Shown: positions 1 to 10,425 of the stretch, one piece after another
Numbering within the stretch: position 1 is the stretch's first letter
Layout of the letters: each line of letters opens with the position of its first letter
Assembly (NCBI GenBank): GCA_022747635.1
Contig: JAKTNV010000239.1
Coordinates: 274,302-338,301 of the forward strand
Length of the DNA stretch: 64,000 bases
From: Hetaerina americana
Lineage: Eukaryota > Arthropoda > Insecta > Odonata > Calopterygidae
Reading direction: 5' to 3'
The notes under the pieces: model-generated
What the model was told of the DNA's origin: nothing
The model's input: only the letters and a program-made list of their open reading frames with translations
Databases searched by the model: none
Made by a program: the position numbers and the translations under genes

Positions 1-2002
1 TTAAGCAGTTTATGTATTAAACCAGTTCGCCAGAACTTGTCAAAAGCTCTTTGGAGATCAAAGAAGACTACTTGGGTGTGCTTGTGGATGTTGAAGCCGA
101 AAGTGATCTGTTGAACCAATCTTGTTATTTGCTGAGTCGTGGAATGGCGACGGCGGAAGCCAGTTTGCTCAGGTCTGATCAAGTCTATGGCCGAGATTTC
201 TTCTTGTAGCCTGTTTAAGATGCATTTTTCTAGAAGTTAGCCCATGCAGGAGAGCAGGCCACTGGGTCTATAGTTCAGGATATAAGAAGGATTTTTATCG
301 GGTTTTGGAAGGAGTATTATCTTAGCCGTATTCAATGCCTTTGGGAAGTACGATTGGGAAAGACAGGCGTTGACGATAGAGAGTAGGTGTTTGATAAAAG
401 ATTTAGGAAGGTTTTTCAGGTGAAGGTAGGAGATTTGATCGGGTCCTGGTGATGACTTGGTTTTGGAGTGGGACATAATGGAGTAAAGTTCTTCAGGAGT
501 AATTTACAGGAATATTTGGAATGGGCAAAGTGACAGGCCATAGACACTGATTAACGCTTCTGAATCCAACAAGGATGTATTATTGTTTTTAAAAATGCAT
601 TCGAAGGAGTCGGCAGAGGTATTTGCTTTGTCGCTGTCATCGTATAGTGCTCTCCCATTATGTGGTATTGGCGGGGTGGGTACCTTTTTCCTTCGCAGAC
701 AGCGGGCTAGGGTCCATACCAAATTATCCTTATGTGAGAGTGACCTTATTTTCTCTTGCCAAGCTTTTCCCAATATTTTCTAGTTTTGGATGTTACGAGG
801 TTTCAAAGTGCACAGAACCAGATTTTATCTTGGCGGAGATGAGTTAGTTGCCAGAGGGCTCTGGCCTCGTTTCTAAGTGAAATTAGGTGCAATAAGTCCG
901 GAGGTAGTGTGGCACCAGCGATGGAGGCCGGAGAAGGAGGGTAGCGAGACTGATGAATGATTTTGGTTAAGGTGCTTGTAAAATCTTGAGCCGCTTTCTA
1001 TATGCTGTCTGGAGTGCTAGCAGGAGATGGGACAAGGTTAATGGCCAAGCAGTTTTCTTTTAATATTATCCATTTAACTCTTCTAGTTGGTTCTGGTTGT
1101 ATGAAGGAGGGTAGGAACGCAGTAAAATATGGGGCAGTGGTCAGAGGCTGATTTATCTAGGTTAAGGATTTGGAATGCGATATCTGCAGATAATGGAACT
1201 ACATCCAGGATATCGGAGGAGTGGGGATGATGATGGAAGAGGGTAGGGAAAGGCGGTGAGTGAATTGAAAGTGAAATATTTTTGGTAAATAGGAGCTTAT
1301 GAAGGGCTTGCCCTCGTGTGATAGTGGTTTTTCAACCCCAGGCAGAATGTTTGGCGTTTAAGTCACCACCTTTTATGAGCTTTGGGTGCAGTAGGGATGA
1401 GAGCGCTGATAAGCCAGGGGCGTCTGACTTTGAGGATGAAGGTGGAAAGTAGGCTGACCAAATGTTAAGGGTCCCAGTAACTCCTTTCATTGCTATTCCA
1501 GCGAGTTCCAGTTTTTGGGTGGGTGGGGGTTGAAGTTATGTGAAGTTTAGGTTAGTTTTGGATAGGATCATGACCCCGCAACCAGGATCATTGGCTCTAT
1601 CTCTTCTGATTTTAGAGTAATTTGGACAATTAAATGTTTGGCTATTATTATTTTTGGTTTCTTGAAGAAGGATGATGTCTGGATAATGATTGGTTATTAG
1701 GAGGTTTAGCTCTTTTTTTTTGTTTTATATGCCATTTATGTTCCATTGTAAAACTTTAAAGAAGTGGTTGTTTATTTGTGAATTAGGCACCATTTACAAG
1801 TTGAAGAAGGACTGGTATAAGGTCATTGGTGATGATGCTAATAAGGGTTTTACTGTCAGTAGGAGAGTGAAGTTTCGTAATTATGCTCAATAGAGCAGTT
1901 CTTATATTTGCAGTTGATGATTGGTAATTGATTGAGGGAGAGTGTTGTCTAGAGGGTGGCGAAGGGTGTTGATCGGAGGTTGGGGGAGAGTTAAGAGATG
2001 AT
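1..2002 (-). pseudogene. Jockey-like LINE, U1 copy (5' half; EN and start of RT)
   Basis: A non-LTR retrotransposon polyprotein remnant read on the minus strand. From high to low coordinates: an APE-type endonuclease start (QWNINGI near 1750, then ILLQETK near 1665), a GDLNAKHSAWG-like motif near 1345, SDHCPI near 1140, the RT fingers (GPDQISYLHLKN at about 435, NYRPSGLL near 255) and part of the RT palm at the window edge. Frameshifts and stops break it at several places, so it is dead. The 3' half lies to the left of the window. The family copies itself by target-primed reverse transcription. Clade placement (jockey group) is by motif resemblance only. Confidence 0.85.
8..476 (-). other. 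RT fingers-to-palm segment of the U1 LINE at the window edge
   Basis: Detail of the first LINE copy. The 237-476 frame carries SKTKSSPGPDQISYLHLKN and KIILLPKPDKNPSYILNYRPS, then a stop. The frame continues past it towards the palm on the left. Two substitutions separate it from the U2 and U3 copies (SIVNACL for SILNACL). Confidence 0.75.
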
Positions 2003-2477
2003 TGAGGGGTTCACAGCCAAACTGTCAGCTATCAAGAGGGCCCTAAAAGACATAAGAGAATGTAATGGCTCTTCTTTCATCTGTTCGCACTCATTGAGCT
2101 CCCTATAATCCATATCGGTCTTGTCATCAATGCACCTGATGGTTCAGGAGATCTATTATACCTTGTGGTCCCTTCAGATAAAGGGGAAGTAGGTATCCTC
2201 CATATGGACTGCTGGTCATGTGGGAATCCCAGGCATTGAAAAAGCTGGCAAAGCAGCAAAGGAAGCCCTGGTCAAACTCAAAACCGACTCACCATTGCTT
2301 CCTGTGGTGGACGTCGGGGAAAAAAATTATAAAAGGCCAGATACCTTTTATAAAATAAGAGGTAATTTAAGCAATAGTTTAGGGGAGGACCCCCACTTTT
2401 TAAGTAAGGTTTCCAGGTTTTTACAGGAAACTGACCTGAGCGGACAACGTGAGTTTCCGTTTCTTTTTTTTAAATAA
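2003..2477 (+). pseudogene. LINE RNase H and C-terminal tail, U1 copy
   Basis: A plus-strand fragment of a second non-LTR retrotransposon, joined head-on to the minus-strand LINE. It reads FTAKLSAIKRALKDI, then SHSLSSL (where RNases H usually carry DSLSAL, so the catalytic Asp appears lost), then WTAGHVGIPGIEKAGKAAKEAL, an RNase H C-terminal motif. It continues in frame into a tail ending FLQETDLSGQ at 2477. One in-frame stop precedes the WTAGHVG motif. About 240 bp that U4 still has are absent between the RNase H and the tail. Confidence 0.8.
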
Positions 2478-2589
2478 TTTTGTTTTTAACTATTTATATG
2501 TTTTTTATACATTGATGTATTTATCAAAATTGGATTGAGGTTTTAAATGTTTTAAAAAGTGGTGCAAAAACAAACACAGTGGTTGATGC

Positions 2590-3061
2590 ATCCAAAAACC
2601 ACAACTATTACTACGGGTTGGTTTCTTTGGGTAAGATCATTTCCTTCAGCTGAGAGATCTCAATGAAAATGTTGGTTAGTACGGAAGAGAGGGGTGATCC
2701 CATGGTTGCACTTTCATGATGTTCAATGTGCTTATCATTTTAAAGGAAGTATGAGTTCCTGAGGAAAAATTTGCGAGGTCCAGGTTAATCCTTAGCTAAA
2801 CCCTGTGAGGTGAGGATTTTGATGAGTAGCATGGAGTCATCAATGGGCGTATTTGTGAACAAGGAGATTACATCAAAGGTCACCAGCATGTTGACTATTT
2901 GGACTTCAGCATTCCGAATAATGTGAATGAAATCCATGGAAGTTTTAGCAAAAAAGTCAGTTTTTCTGGCAAAGAGTTGAAGAGCATGTGCAACATATTG
3001 CGCTAGCTTGTGGGTTGGTGCATCGATGTTGCTGACGATGGGTCGTCAGCAACATCGATGC
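2590..3061 (-). pseudogene. Penelope-like element RT fragment, U1 copy
   Basis: On the minus strand it reads PIVSNIDAPTHKLAQYVA, MDFIHIIRN, MLVTFDVISLFTNTPIDDS and, after a frame break, TMGSPLSSVLTNIFIE. These match the order of conserved Penelope-like RT motifs: the PIVS block, the FDVVSLFTNVP catalytic block and the MGSPLSP block. Only the middle of the RT is present, with no YIG endonuclease. It is 5'-truncated at a hairpin and dead from stops. Confidence 0.82.
3020..3061. repeat. Perfect 18-bp hairpin at the Penelope fragment edge (U1)
   Basis: Arm gcatcgatgttgctgacg, loop atgggt, then the exact complementary arm. It lies where the RT fragment begins, and one arm encodes part of the RT (SNIDAP), so it looks like a small inverted duplication made at insertion or truncation. 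Perfect equivalents are at 10384-10425 and 23359-23400, and an imperfect one is at 35218-35259. Confidence 0.9.
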
Positions 3062-3765
3062 GTCATCACCTTAGGTGCCATCAAAGCACGCCGAAATTTG
3101 GAAACTAAGAAGAAAAAGAACCACAATGAAAGTACAAAATATTAACTGGCATTGCTGGAAAGATAGCCCAGGCGTGTACACTAATAGGCAATGGTTCGCA
3201 TTCTTATATATAATTACATATTTTATGTATTTTATATACTCCTTCCCATGTATGGTAAATTTATTCATTCATTTATTTATTATATTACCAACACGAAGCC
3301 CGGATACATCATGAAATGACTCTCTTGCTTGCAAGAAAGAAATACATCTTCAATTGCCATTATATATTTGTGGAGAAAGGAAAGTCAAACGTTTGTATGT
3401 CTCCGCACATGTCCAATAATTTGATTTTCCTTTTCAGTATTTGATCTTTATACCTAATAAACGAAAATATAGTATCCATAGAGCATACTTTATTTCTATT
3501 TAAAATTAGATCTTATTCTCAATCTAATTCGAAACCTTTCATTCTTCACTTGTTTGTAACTGTTGCCACGGCAACAGTGTCACCAAATGAACAAATCAAA
3601 ACAAACATTATTGCGCACTTCAGAAACAGCATCCTTTACACACTCACAGACCATAGGCTTTCCTTTCCAACTGAATGTCATGGAGCATATTCTTAACGGT
3701 ATGGCTTCTCATTTGCGTAAACAAGGATATACTGTTTCAGGTTGCTAATCTTAGTGAATGTATTT
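3062..3765. other. AT-rich stretch without recognised gene (unit segment)
   Basis: No protein motif recognised on either strand. It holds a poly-T-rich middle, a short palindrome gttgccacggcaac near 3563 and a 61-codon open frame at 3563-3748 with no known domain. The same segment occurs at 10426-11130, 23401-24104 and 35260-35954. Confidence 0.6.
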
Positions 3766-4720
3766 TGGAAAGAATGGACGGGTGAGATCTTTTGTGAGAT
3801 ATATGCCTTTTAAATTTGGAGAACACCTAATTACATACACAACAATAACACTTGCTGCTGAGATAGCCATGTTTTAATTGCTTTGGGCTCTGCTTGAATT
3901 GACTGCAGTATCAATCTCTGTAGAAAATATATTTGTAAATGTTCCTTTTTGAAGTAGTAAAGATCTATGTTTTTGGTAGAATTGAACGGGAGTCAAGTGT
4001 GAAACAACAGCTATAAACATCGTCAATAATGTTTAGAAAATAGTATTATTTCACATGCGCAATGATCAAACGATACATTGAGTCAAAATCATTCAAAATG
4101 GATTGTTAAAATACAATGGTTATAAATAGGAAGATTCGATATTTAAGTAGTTAACGAAAAATTAGATTTTTATTGTGTTCTGTAGTGAGGTACCATTTTC
4201 TTTAATATGCTGAATCAATTCGCAAATACACCTATTAACGCCACAAATCCCTTGCTGTTGTGAAATACTCCTTTTTAATTATGGTGATTGTGACCTGAAT
4301 TCATTTCTTCTTCTACATTCTGTTCGATTGGCATTGCTTTTATTCTTGAAAATGCCATTATTTAAGGATACAAGTGTGACCTTTATATTTCAAATGCAAT
4401 TAATGTACTCACTTTCACAGCAAACCGATAATGGTTGATTATATGCAGTTTAATTGAGTACACTATGCATTTAGGCGGGCTTTATTTTTATACAAATTCA
4501 GAATCAATTGAAACAAAATTTAATTAAATATTGGAGCAATGTAAGACAATAAGAAGTCTCCTTGAGATGGAGTGTTTGTGTACAATAATATAAAAATGTT
4601 TAACATCACCAATATAATGGCACGCTCATTTAAACTGTTAAATTCTCATTAAGTATGATGAACGATCATGCATCAATTGTCCTTTGATTATTGAGAATTT
4701 AGTAGACCAAAATGTGCAAA
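3766..4720. repeat. AT-rich block A, U1 copy (paralogue of block B)
   Basis: About 950 bp of non-coding AT-rich sequence that aligns along its length, at very roughly three-quarters identity by eye, with block B at 14656-15600. Shared anchors include gaatggac-ggtgagatctttt, cctaattaca, ctgcttgaattgact, ctcctttttaatta and ttcagaatcaat. No coding function seen. Counterparts: 11131-12085, 24105-25050 and 35955-36915. Confidence 0.78.
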
Positions 4721-4859
4721 CATAATGAAATGGCAGCCATCATAATTTCTGTCAAATTTCCTTGAAGAATTAGCAGTTTTAATGTAGCGTTCTTGGATTT
4801 ATTTTGATGAATGCACCAAACTCAAAGGATTTCATTTTCACCTTACTCATCTCTCAATA

Positions 4860-5420
4860 AATAATCAGTGTTACAAAAACAGTGTAAAAAAACAGATAGT
4901 TTTATATTTGAATGTCACAATATGAAATGCGCTGTAAGTTGATGAAAATCCACAAAAAATAGTATTATTTACATTTGCTCTACCCCTCATGGTGTACAAT
5001 CATGACTCCACAGCTAATTAAAAATGGTCTGCAGAAATCACGTTGTGTTGTATTAGCAAGGGAGCAAAAATCTCTCTGTTGTAGTAGTGAGATTCGTATG
5101 ATATGTTTAGGGAAATGACCCAATAACTCATCACTGTAATTTAAATGACATGGAAAGAAGACGTGGTCAAGTGTTAAATGATACTCATTTGAAATGAGAA
5201 AGTTGAGCTTTAATCAGTTCATTACAGATCTGACTGATGTGAGTCTCCCTGTTAAGTTTCCTATCTATATTAATTCCTAGTATTTTAGAATTTTCAACAT
5301 CAGTACATTTTTATATACTATAATTGCATACAATATGCTGAGTTTTGTTAGAATTTAAACGTAAATGATTAATATGAAACCTGCCTGCTTAGCCTGTCTT
5401 TGAGTGGCTCTGAATCGTAC
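4860..5420 (-). pseudogene. Old LINE RT remnant (thumb and C-terminal region), U1 copy
   Basis: Minus-strand translation across several frames gives KTQHIVCSYSI, SKILGINIDRKLNRE, ICNELIKAQLSHF and then ELLGHFPKHIIRI-like sequence and QQRDFCSLANTTQRDF. The order matches the post-palm part of a LINE RT (the LGI-IDRKL block followed by the WG-QKR-R block). Heavily decayed. The clade cannot be set. Confidence 0.6.
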
Positions 5421-5754
5421 CTTTGCATCTTCTAGATTTTGATATTTTTGCACACACAAAGCATGATAAGGATATAAAACATATGTAGGTTTAATTTTAC
5501 AGGGCAAATCAGTAATTATGATGATACCAAAAATAGCTCAAAGACTAGAAATTCTTCATGAAAACATGGGAATTGAAATTATTATTAGAAGCCAAATCAG
5601 GCCATGTCTTTATAAACAAATTAACCTTAGAACTACTAAAAATTTAAGAGAAATTAGGTAAATCAGACTTTTGTGCTAAGATACAATTTTCAAGGAAATA
5701 ATGAAATTAACTCCTAATAATAATAATCTAGAAGGAATTTGAATCCTTAAATGA
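5421..5754. other. AT-rich linker without recognised gene
   Basis: About 330 bp of AT-rich sequence between the old LINE remnant and the RTE fragment. Contains a short taataataat run. Nothing else seen. Counterparts are at 12791-13117 and 25766-26092. U4 lacks it. Confidence 0.55.
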
Positions 5755-6400
5755 AACATCCTTATCCTGTTCATTCCCTTTTCTTGCTTGCCTCACATTC
5801 TCCCCTCTATTACCATCTTGAACAGTCCCCTGTCGGTCAATATGCCCTTCATCCAATTTTACTGCCTCAATAGGATTTCTCCCAACCAACCCCTATCTTC
5901 ACCCACCATACCAAGTACTTTCTCATTGGTTTTCTTCCCGGTCCATTTTTCCTTCTCCATTTTCTCCACACCCACATGTCAAAAGCCTCCAGTCCACGAC
6001 TATCCTCCTGCTTCAATGACCACATTTCCGTATATAACTATGCACCATATCATAAGTTTCACGACTCTTTTTTTAATATCCTTACTCAACGTCCCATTAA
6101 TCAACTCTCTACTCCCTATGAAAGCCTCTGTGCCTAGCGTAATTCTTCTCCATACGTCCCTACTACTTTGACCGAATTGGTCCAAAATGCTTCAGAGATA
6201 AGTGAACTGTTCTACCTGCATTAGTTTTTGCCTGCCTATTTTAATGTTTAGCTTAGCTTTTTTCTTTCTAGAAAATTGCATAACCTTTGTTTTATTAATT
6301 TTGTTTCTCATCCCATATCTGTCCCACTGAATCTCCAATTCACTCAGCAATCCTTAAAACCCCTTGGCTGACTGACAAACTAAAGCTAAATTAATTTATT
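5755..6400 (-). pseudogene. RTE-like LINE 3' fragment, U1 copy
   Basis: Minus-strand remnant of the C-terminal part of the RT polyprotein. It reads QFSRKKKAKLNIKIG-like sequence, SRDVWRRITLGTEAFIGSRELINGTLSKDIKKR and LMIWCIVIYGN. The corresponding part of the longer element at 39060-39700 is closely similar, so both belong to one family. The long open frame on the plus strand here is only its complement. It stops at both ends inside the element. Confidence 0.82.
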
Positions 6401-6423
6401 TTTTCATACTACTTGTGTATTTG

Positions 6424-7215
6424 ATACCCATGGTGGGCCCGTGAGGTTATAGCACGTGTCTTAAAATAATAATTCCTTAAGTCAGCACAGATTAGCATAT
6501 CCCACTTGTCCGAGAAAATACGGAACTTTCGATTTAAAGAGGTACACGGACACATGATAATCTATGAGACACTGCCACGTAACTGAATAAATCACTAGTC
6601 CAACCGTGCAACCCCTCACCTGACACCAATATGTCGCAAGGGGGGTTTTTATCATGCGACACAAAGGGTATCGGGGAAGGTCAGAGTAACTACACCGAGT
6701 ATTACCAAAGCAGCCGTATATTACCCAACATCAGTCATAATGCACCATTTACATATAAGTATAAGCAAATTATGGATGGCTAGACCCTCGGTAAACCAAC
6801 GCGAGGGTGGACAGAATTAAAGTGGCAGAAATATACCTAGGACGGGGTAAATGCAGGGTGGACGCGGTCACGAAACACATAAACTAGGCAGAGCCCTCGT
6901 CCGTCGGAAAGGAAGGAAGTATGGCAGGGTGGACGCGGTCACAATGAACGTAACCTAGGTGGAGCCCTAGTCCGAAGTTGAGTCAGAAATATGACACACT
7001 GTCGCGACAAGCGCAACATAGCCGAAGCATCGTGCCCTACCGTTCACCGCTAGACAACCAACAGACTGCTTTTTGCCCGGCGACCAGGGCTTTTATACCC
7101 AATTTACGAGTCAGGGGAGGAATATTATTGAAACATTGTCTTTGGTCACGTGGAACATTCGGAGGAGCCAGGGAAGGAGTACCATGTCGCATACTTCGAC
7201 AATAGATATAAATTT
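6424..7215. repeat. GC-rich LTR-like block with internal 71-bp repeats, U1 copy
   Basis: About 790 bp, clearly richer in G+C and CpG than its surroundings. It contains an imperfect tandem repeat at 6853-6903 and 6924-6974 (both begin gcagggtggacgcggtcac and end ccctngtccg), with a looser relative at about 6801. A TATA-like cttttatacc lies near 7090 on the plus strand. No open frame with a known domain. Composition and layout suggest a solo LTR or another promoter-bearing terminal block, but no TG/CA edges or TSD were found, so the class stays open. Confidence 0.5.
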
Positions 7216-7229
7216 GATCAAACTTGATC
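7216..7229. other. Deletion junction filler in U1
   Basis: Left homology ends at 7215 and right homology resumes at 7230. Between them is gatcaaacttgatc, a 14-bp near-palindrome absent from both parent sequences at that spot. The half ttgatc also occurs just right of the break (aaaattgatcc), which suggests templated filler synthesis during end joining. The junction removed the equivalent of 14579-18874. Confidence 0.88.
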
Positions 7230-9366
7230 GACAAAATTGATCCTTGAGGAAAGCCTGCGGATATGGACCGGGCAGTTGATTTGACATTGTTAAGGTCTAA
7301 AAAGAATGTGCGGTTTGAAAGAAAGGAGGGGATGGTCTTATTTAGGTATACTGATATGTCGGTTTTAAGCAGTTTATGTATTAAACCAGTTCGCCAGAAC
7401 TTGTCAAAAGCTCTTTGGAGATCAAAGAAGACTACTTGGGTGTGCTTGTGGATGTTGAAGCCGAAAGTCATCTGTTGAACCAATCTTGTTATTTGCTGAG
7501 TCGTGGAATGGCGACGGCGGAAGCCAGTTTGCTCAGGTCTGATCAAGTCTATGGCCGAGATTTCTTCTTGTAGCCTGTTTAAGATGCATTTTTCTAGAAG
7601 TTAGCCCATGCAGGAGAGCAGGCCACTGGGTCTATAGTTCAGGATATAAGAAGGATTTTTATCGGGTTTTGGAAGGAGTATTATCTTAGCCGTATTCAAT
7701 GCCTTTGGGAAGTACGATTGGGAAAGACAGGCGTTGAGGATAGAGAGTAGGTGTTTGATAAAAGATTTAGGAAGGTTTTTCAGGTGAAGGTAGGAGATTT
7801 GATCGGGTCCTGGTGATGACTTGGTTTTGGAGTGGGACATAATGGAGTAAAGTTCTTCAGGAGTAATTTACAGGAATATTTGGAATGGGCAAAGTGACAG
7901 GCCATAGACACTGATTAACGCTTCTGAATCCAACAAGGATGTATTATTGTTTTTAAAAATGCATTCGAAGGAGTCGGCAGAGGTATTTGCTTTGTCGCTG
8001 TCATCGTATAGTGCTCTCCCATTATGTGGTATTTGCGGGGTGGGTACCTTTTTCCTTCGCAGACAGCGGGCTAGGGTCCATACCAAATTATCCTTATGTG
8101 AGAGTGACCTTATTTTCTCTTGCCAAGCTTTTCCCAATATTTTCTAGTTTTGGATGTTACGAGGTTTCAAAGTGCACAGAACCGGATTTTATCTTGGCGG
8201 AGATGAGTTTGTTGCCAGAGGGCTCTGACCTCGTTTCTAAGTGAAATTAGGTGCAATATGTCCGGAGGTAGTGTGGCACCAGCGATGGAGGCCGGAGAAG
8301 GAGGGTAGCGAGACTGATGAATGATTTTGGTTAAGGTGCTTGTAAAATCTTGAGCCGCTTTCAATATGCTGTCTGAAGTGCTAGCAGGAGATGGGACAAG
8401 GTTAATGGCCAAGCAGTTTTCTTTAAATATTATCCATATATCTCTTCTAGTTGGTTCTGGTTGTATGAAGGAGGGTAGGAACGCAGTAAAATATGGGGCA
8501 GTGGTCAGAGGCTGATTTATCTAGGTTAAGGATTTGGAATGCGATATCTGCAGATAATGGAACTACATCCAGGATATCGGAGGAGTGGGGATGATGATGG
8601 AAGAGGGTAGGGAAAGGCGGTGAGTGAATTGAAAGTGAAATATTTTTGGTAAATAGGAGCTTATGAAGGGCTTGCCCTCGTGTGATAGTGGTTTTTCAAC
8701 CCCAGGCAGAATGTTTGGCGTTTAAGTCACCACCTTTTATGAGCTTTGGGTGCAGTAGGGATGAGAGCGCTGATAAGCCAGGGGCGTCTGACTTTGAGGA
8801 TGAAGGTGGAAAGTAGGCTGACCAAATGTTAAGGGTCCCAGTAACTCCTTTCATTGCTATTCCAGCGAGTTCCAGTTTTTGGGTGGGTGGGGGTTGAAGT
8901 TATGTGAAGTTTAGGTTAGTTTTGGATAGGATCATGACCCCGCAACCAGGATCATTGGCTCTATCTCTTCTGATTTTAGAGTAATTTGGACAATTAAATG
9001 TTTGGCTATTATTATTTTTGGTTTCTTGAAGAAGGATGATGTCTGGATAATGATTGGTTATTAGGAGGTTTAGCTCTTTTTTTTTGTTTTATATGCCATT
9101 TATGTTCCATTGTAAAACTTTAAAGAAGTGGTTGTTTATTTGTGAATTAGGCACCATTTACAAGTTGAAGAAGGACTGGTATAAGGTCATTGGTGATGAT
9201 GCTAATAAGGGTTTTACTGTCAGTAGGAGAGTGAAGTTTCGTAATTATGCTCAATAGAGCAGTTCTTATATTTGCAGTTGATGATTGGTAATTGATTGAG
9301 GGAGAGTGTTGTCTAGAGGGTGGCGAAGGGTGTTGATCGGAGGTTGGGGGAGAGTTAAGAGATGAT
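7230..9366 (-). pseudogene. Jockey-like LINE, U2 copy lacking its 3' end
   Basis: Same element as at the window start, but more of the RT is present: GFRRRHSTTQQI, VVFFDLQRAFDKFW (motif A region) and SAGFPQGSIL (motif B region, about 7240-7270). The U1 deletion breakpoint at 7230 removes everything downstream of motif B, including the catalytic HADD segment and the C-terminus. The endonuclease start (QWNINGI) lies near 9115. Broken by frameshifts and stops like its sisters. Confidence 0.85.
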
Positions 9367-9841
9367 TGAGGGGTTCACAGCCAAACTGTCAGCTATCAAG
9401 AGGGCCCTAAAAGACATAAGAGAATGTAATGGCTCTTCTTTCATCTGTTCGCACTCATTGAGCTCCCTATAATCCATATCGGTCTTGTCATCAATGCACC
9501 TGATGGTTCAGGAGATCTATTATACCTTGTGGTCCCTTCAGATAAAGGGGAAGTAGGTATCCTCCATATGGACTGCTGGTCATGTGGGAATCCCAGGCAT
9601 TGAAAAAGCTGGCAAAGCAGCAAAGGAAGCCCTGGTCAAACTCAAAACCGACTCACCATTGCTTCCTGTGGTGGACGTCGGGGAAAAAAATTATAAAAGG
9701 CCAGATACCTTTTATAAAATAAGAGGTAATTTAAACAATAGTTTAGGGGAGGACCCCCACTTTTTAAGTAAGGTTTCCAGGTTTTTACAGGAAACTGACC
9801 TGAGCGGACAACGTGAGTTTCCGTTTCTTTTTTTTAAATAA
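9367..9841 (+). pseudogene. LINE RNase H and C-terminal tail, U2 copy
   Basis: Near-identical to the U1 copy. The one coding difference I noticed is GNLNNSLGED in place of GNLSNSLGED. Shares the 240-bp internal loss and the SHSLSSL variant. Confidence 0.78.
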
Positions 9842-9953
9842 TTTTGTTTTTAACTATTTATATGTTTTTTATACATTGATGTATTTATCAAAATTGGATT
9901 GAGGTTTTAAATGTTTTAAAAAGTGGTGCAAAAACAAACACAGTGGTTGATGC

Positions 9954-10425
9954 ATCCAAAAACCACAACTATTACTACGGGTTGGTTTCTTTGGGTAAGA
10001 TCATTTCCTTCAGCTGAGAGATCTCAATGAAAATGTTGGTTAGTACGGAAGAGAGGGGTGATCCCATGGTTGCACTTTCATGATGTTCAATGTGCTTATC
10101 ATTTTAAAGGAAGTATGAGTTCCTGAGGAAAAATTTGCGAGGTCCAGGTTAATCCTTAGCTAAACCCTGTGAGGTGAGGATTTTGATGAGTAGCATGGAG
10201 TCATCAATGGGCGTATTTGTGAACAAGGAGATTACATCAAAGGTCACCAGCATGTTGACTATTTGGACTTCAGCATTCCGAATAATGTGAATGAAATCCA
10301 TGGAAGTTTTAGCAAAAAAGTCAGTTTTTCTGGCAAAGAGTTGAAGAGCATGTGCAACATATTGCGCTAGCTTGTGGGTTGGTGCATCGATGTTGCTGAC
10401 GATGGGTCGTCAGCAACATCGATGC
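9954..10425 (-). pseudogene. Penelope-like element RT fragment, U2 copy
   Basis: Same fragment and breaks as in U1 at a 7,364-base shift. I saw no differences in the motif blocks. Confidence 0.82.

Larger units (their letters stand above)
1..7364 (+). repeat. Array unit U1 (partial, with 4.3-kb deletion)
   Basis: Opens inside the RT part of the jockey-like LINE and runs through the RNase H tail, Penelope fragment, A block, old LINE remnant, RTE fragment and LTR-like block. At 7215 it jumps to the LINE RT. The B block, piggyBac, SINE and LINE 3' end, which correspond to 14579-18874 in the next unit, are missing. Confidence 0.93.

Noticed and set aside
5788..6171. 127-codon plus-strand frame repeated in three units and near 39110
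   Set aside because: It is the complement of the RTE-like LINE C-terminus. The minus-strand reading has the recognisable motifs.
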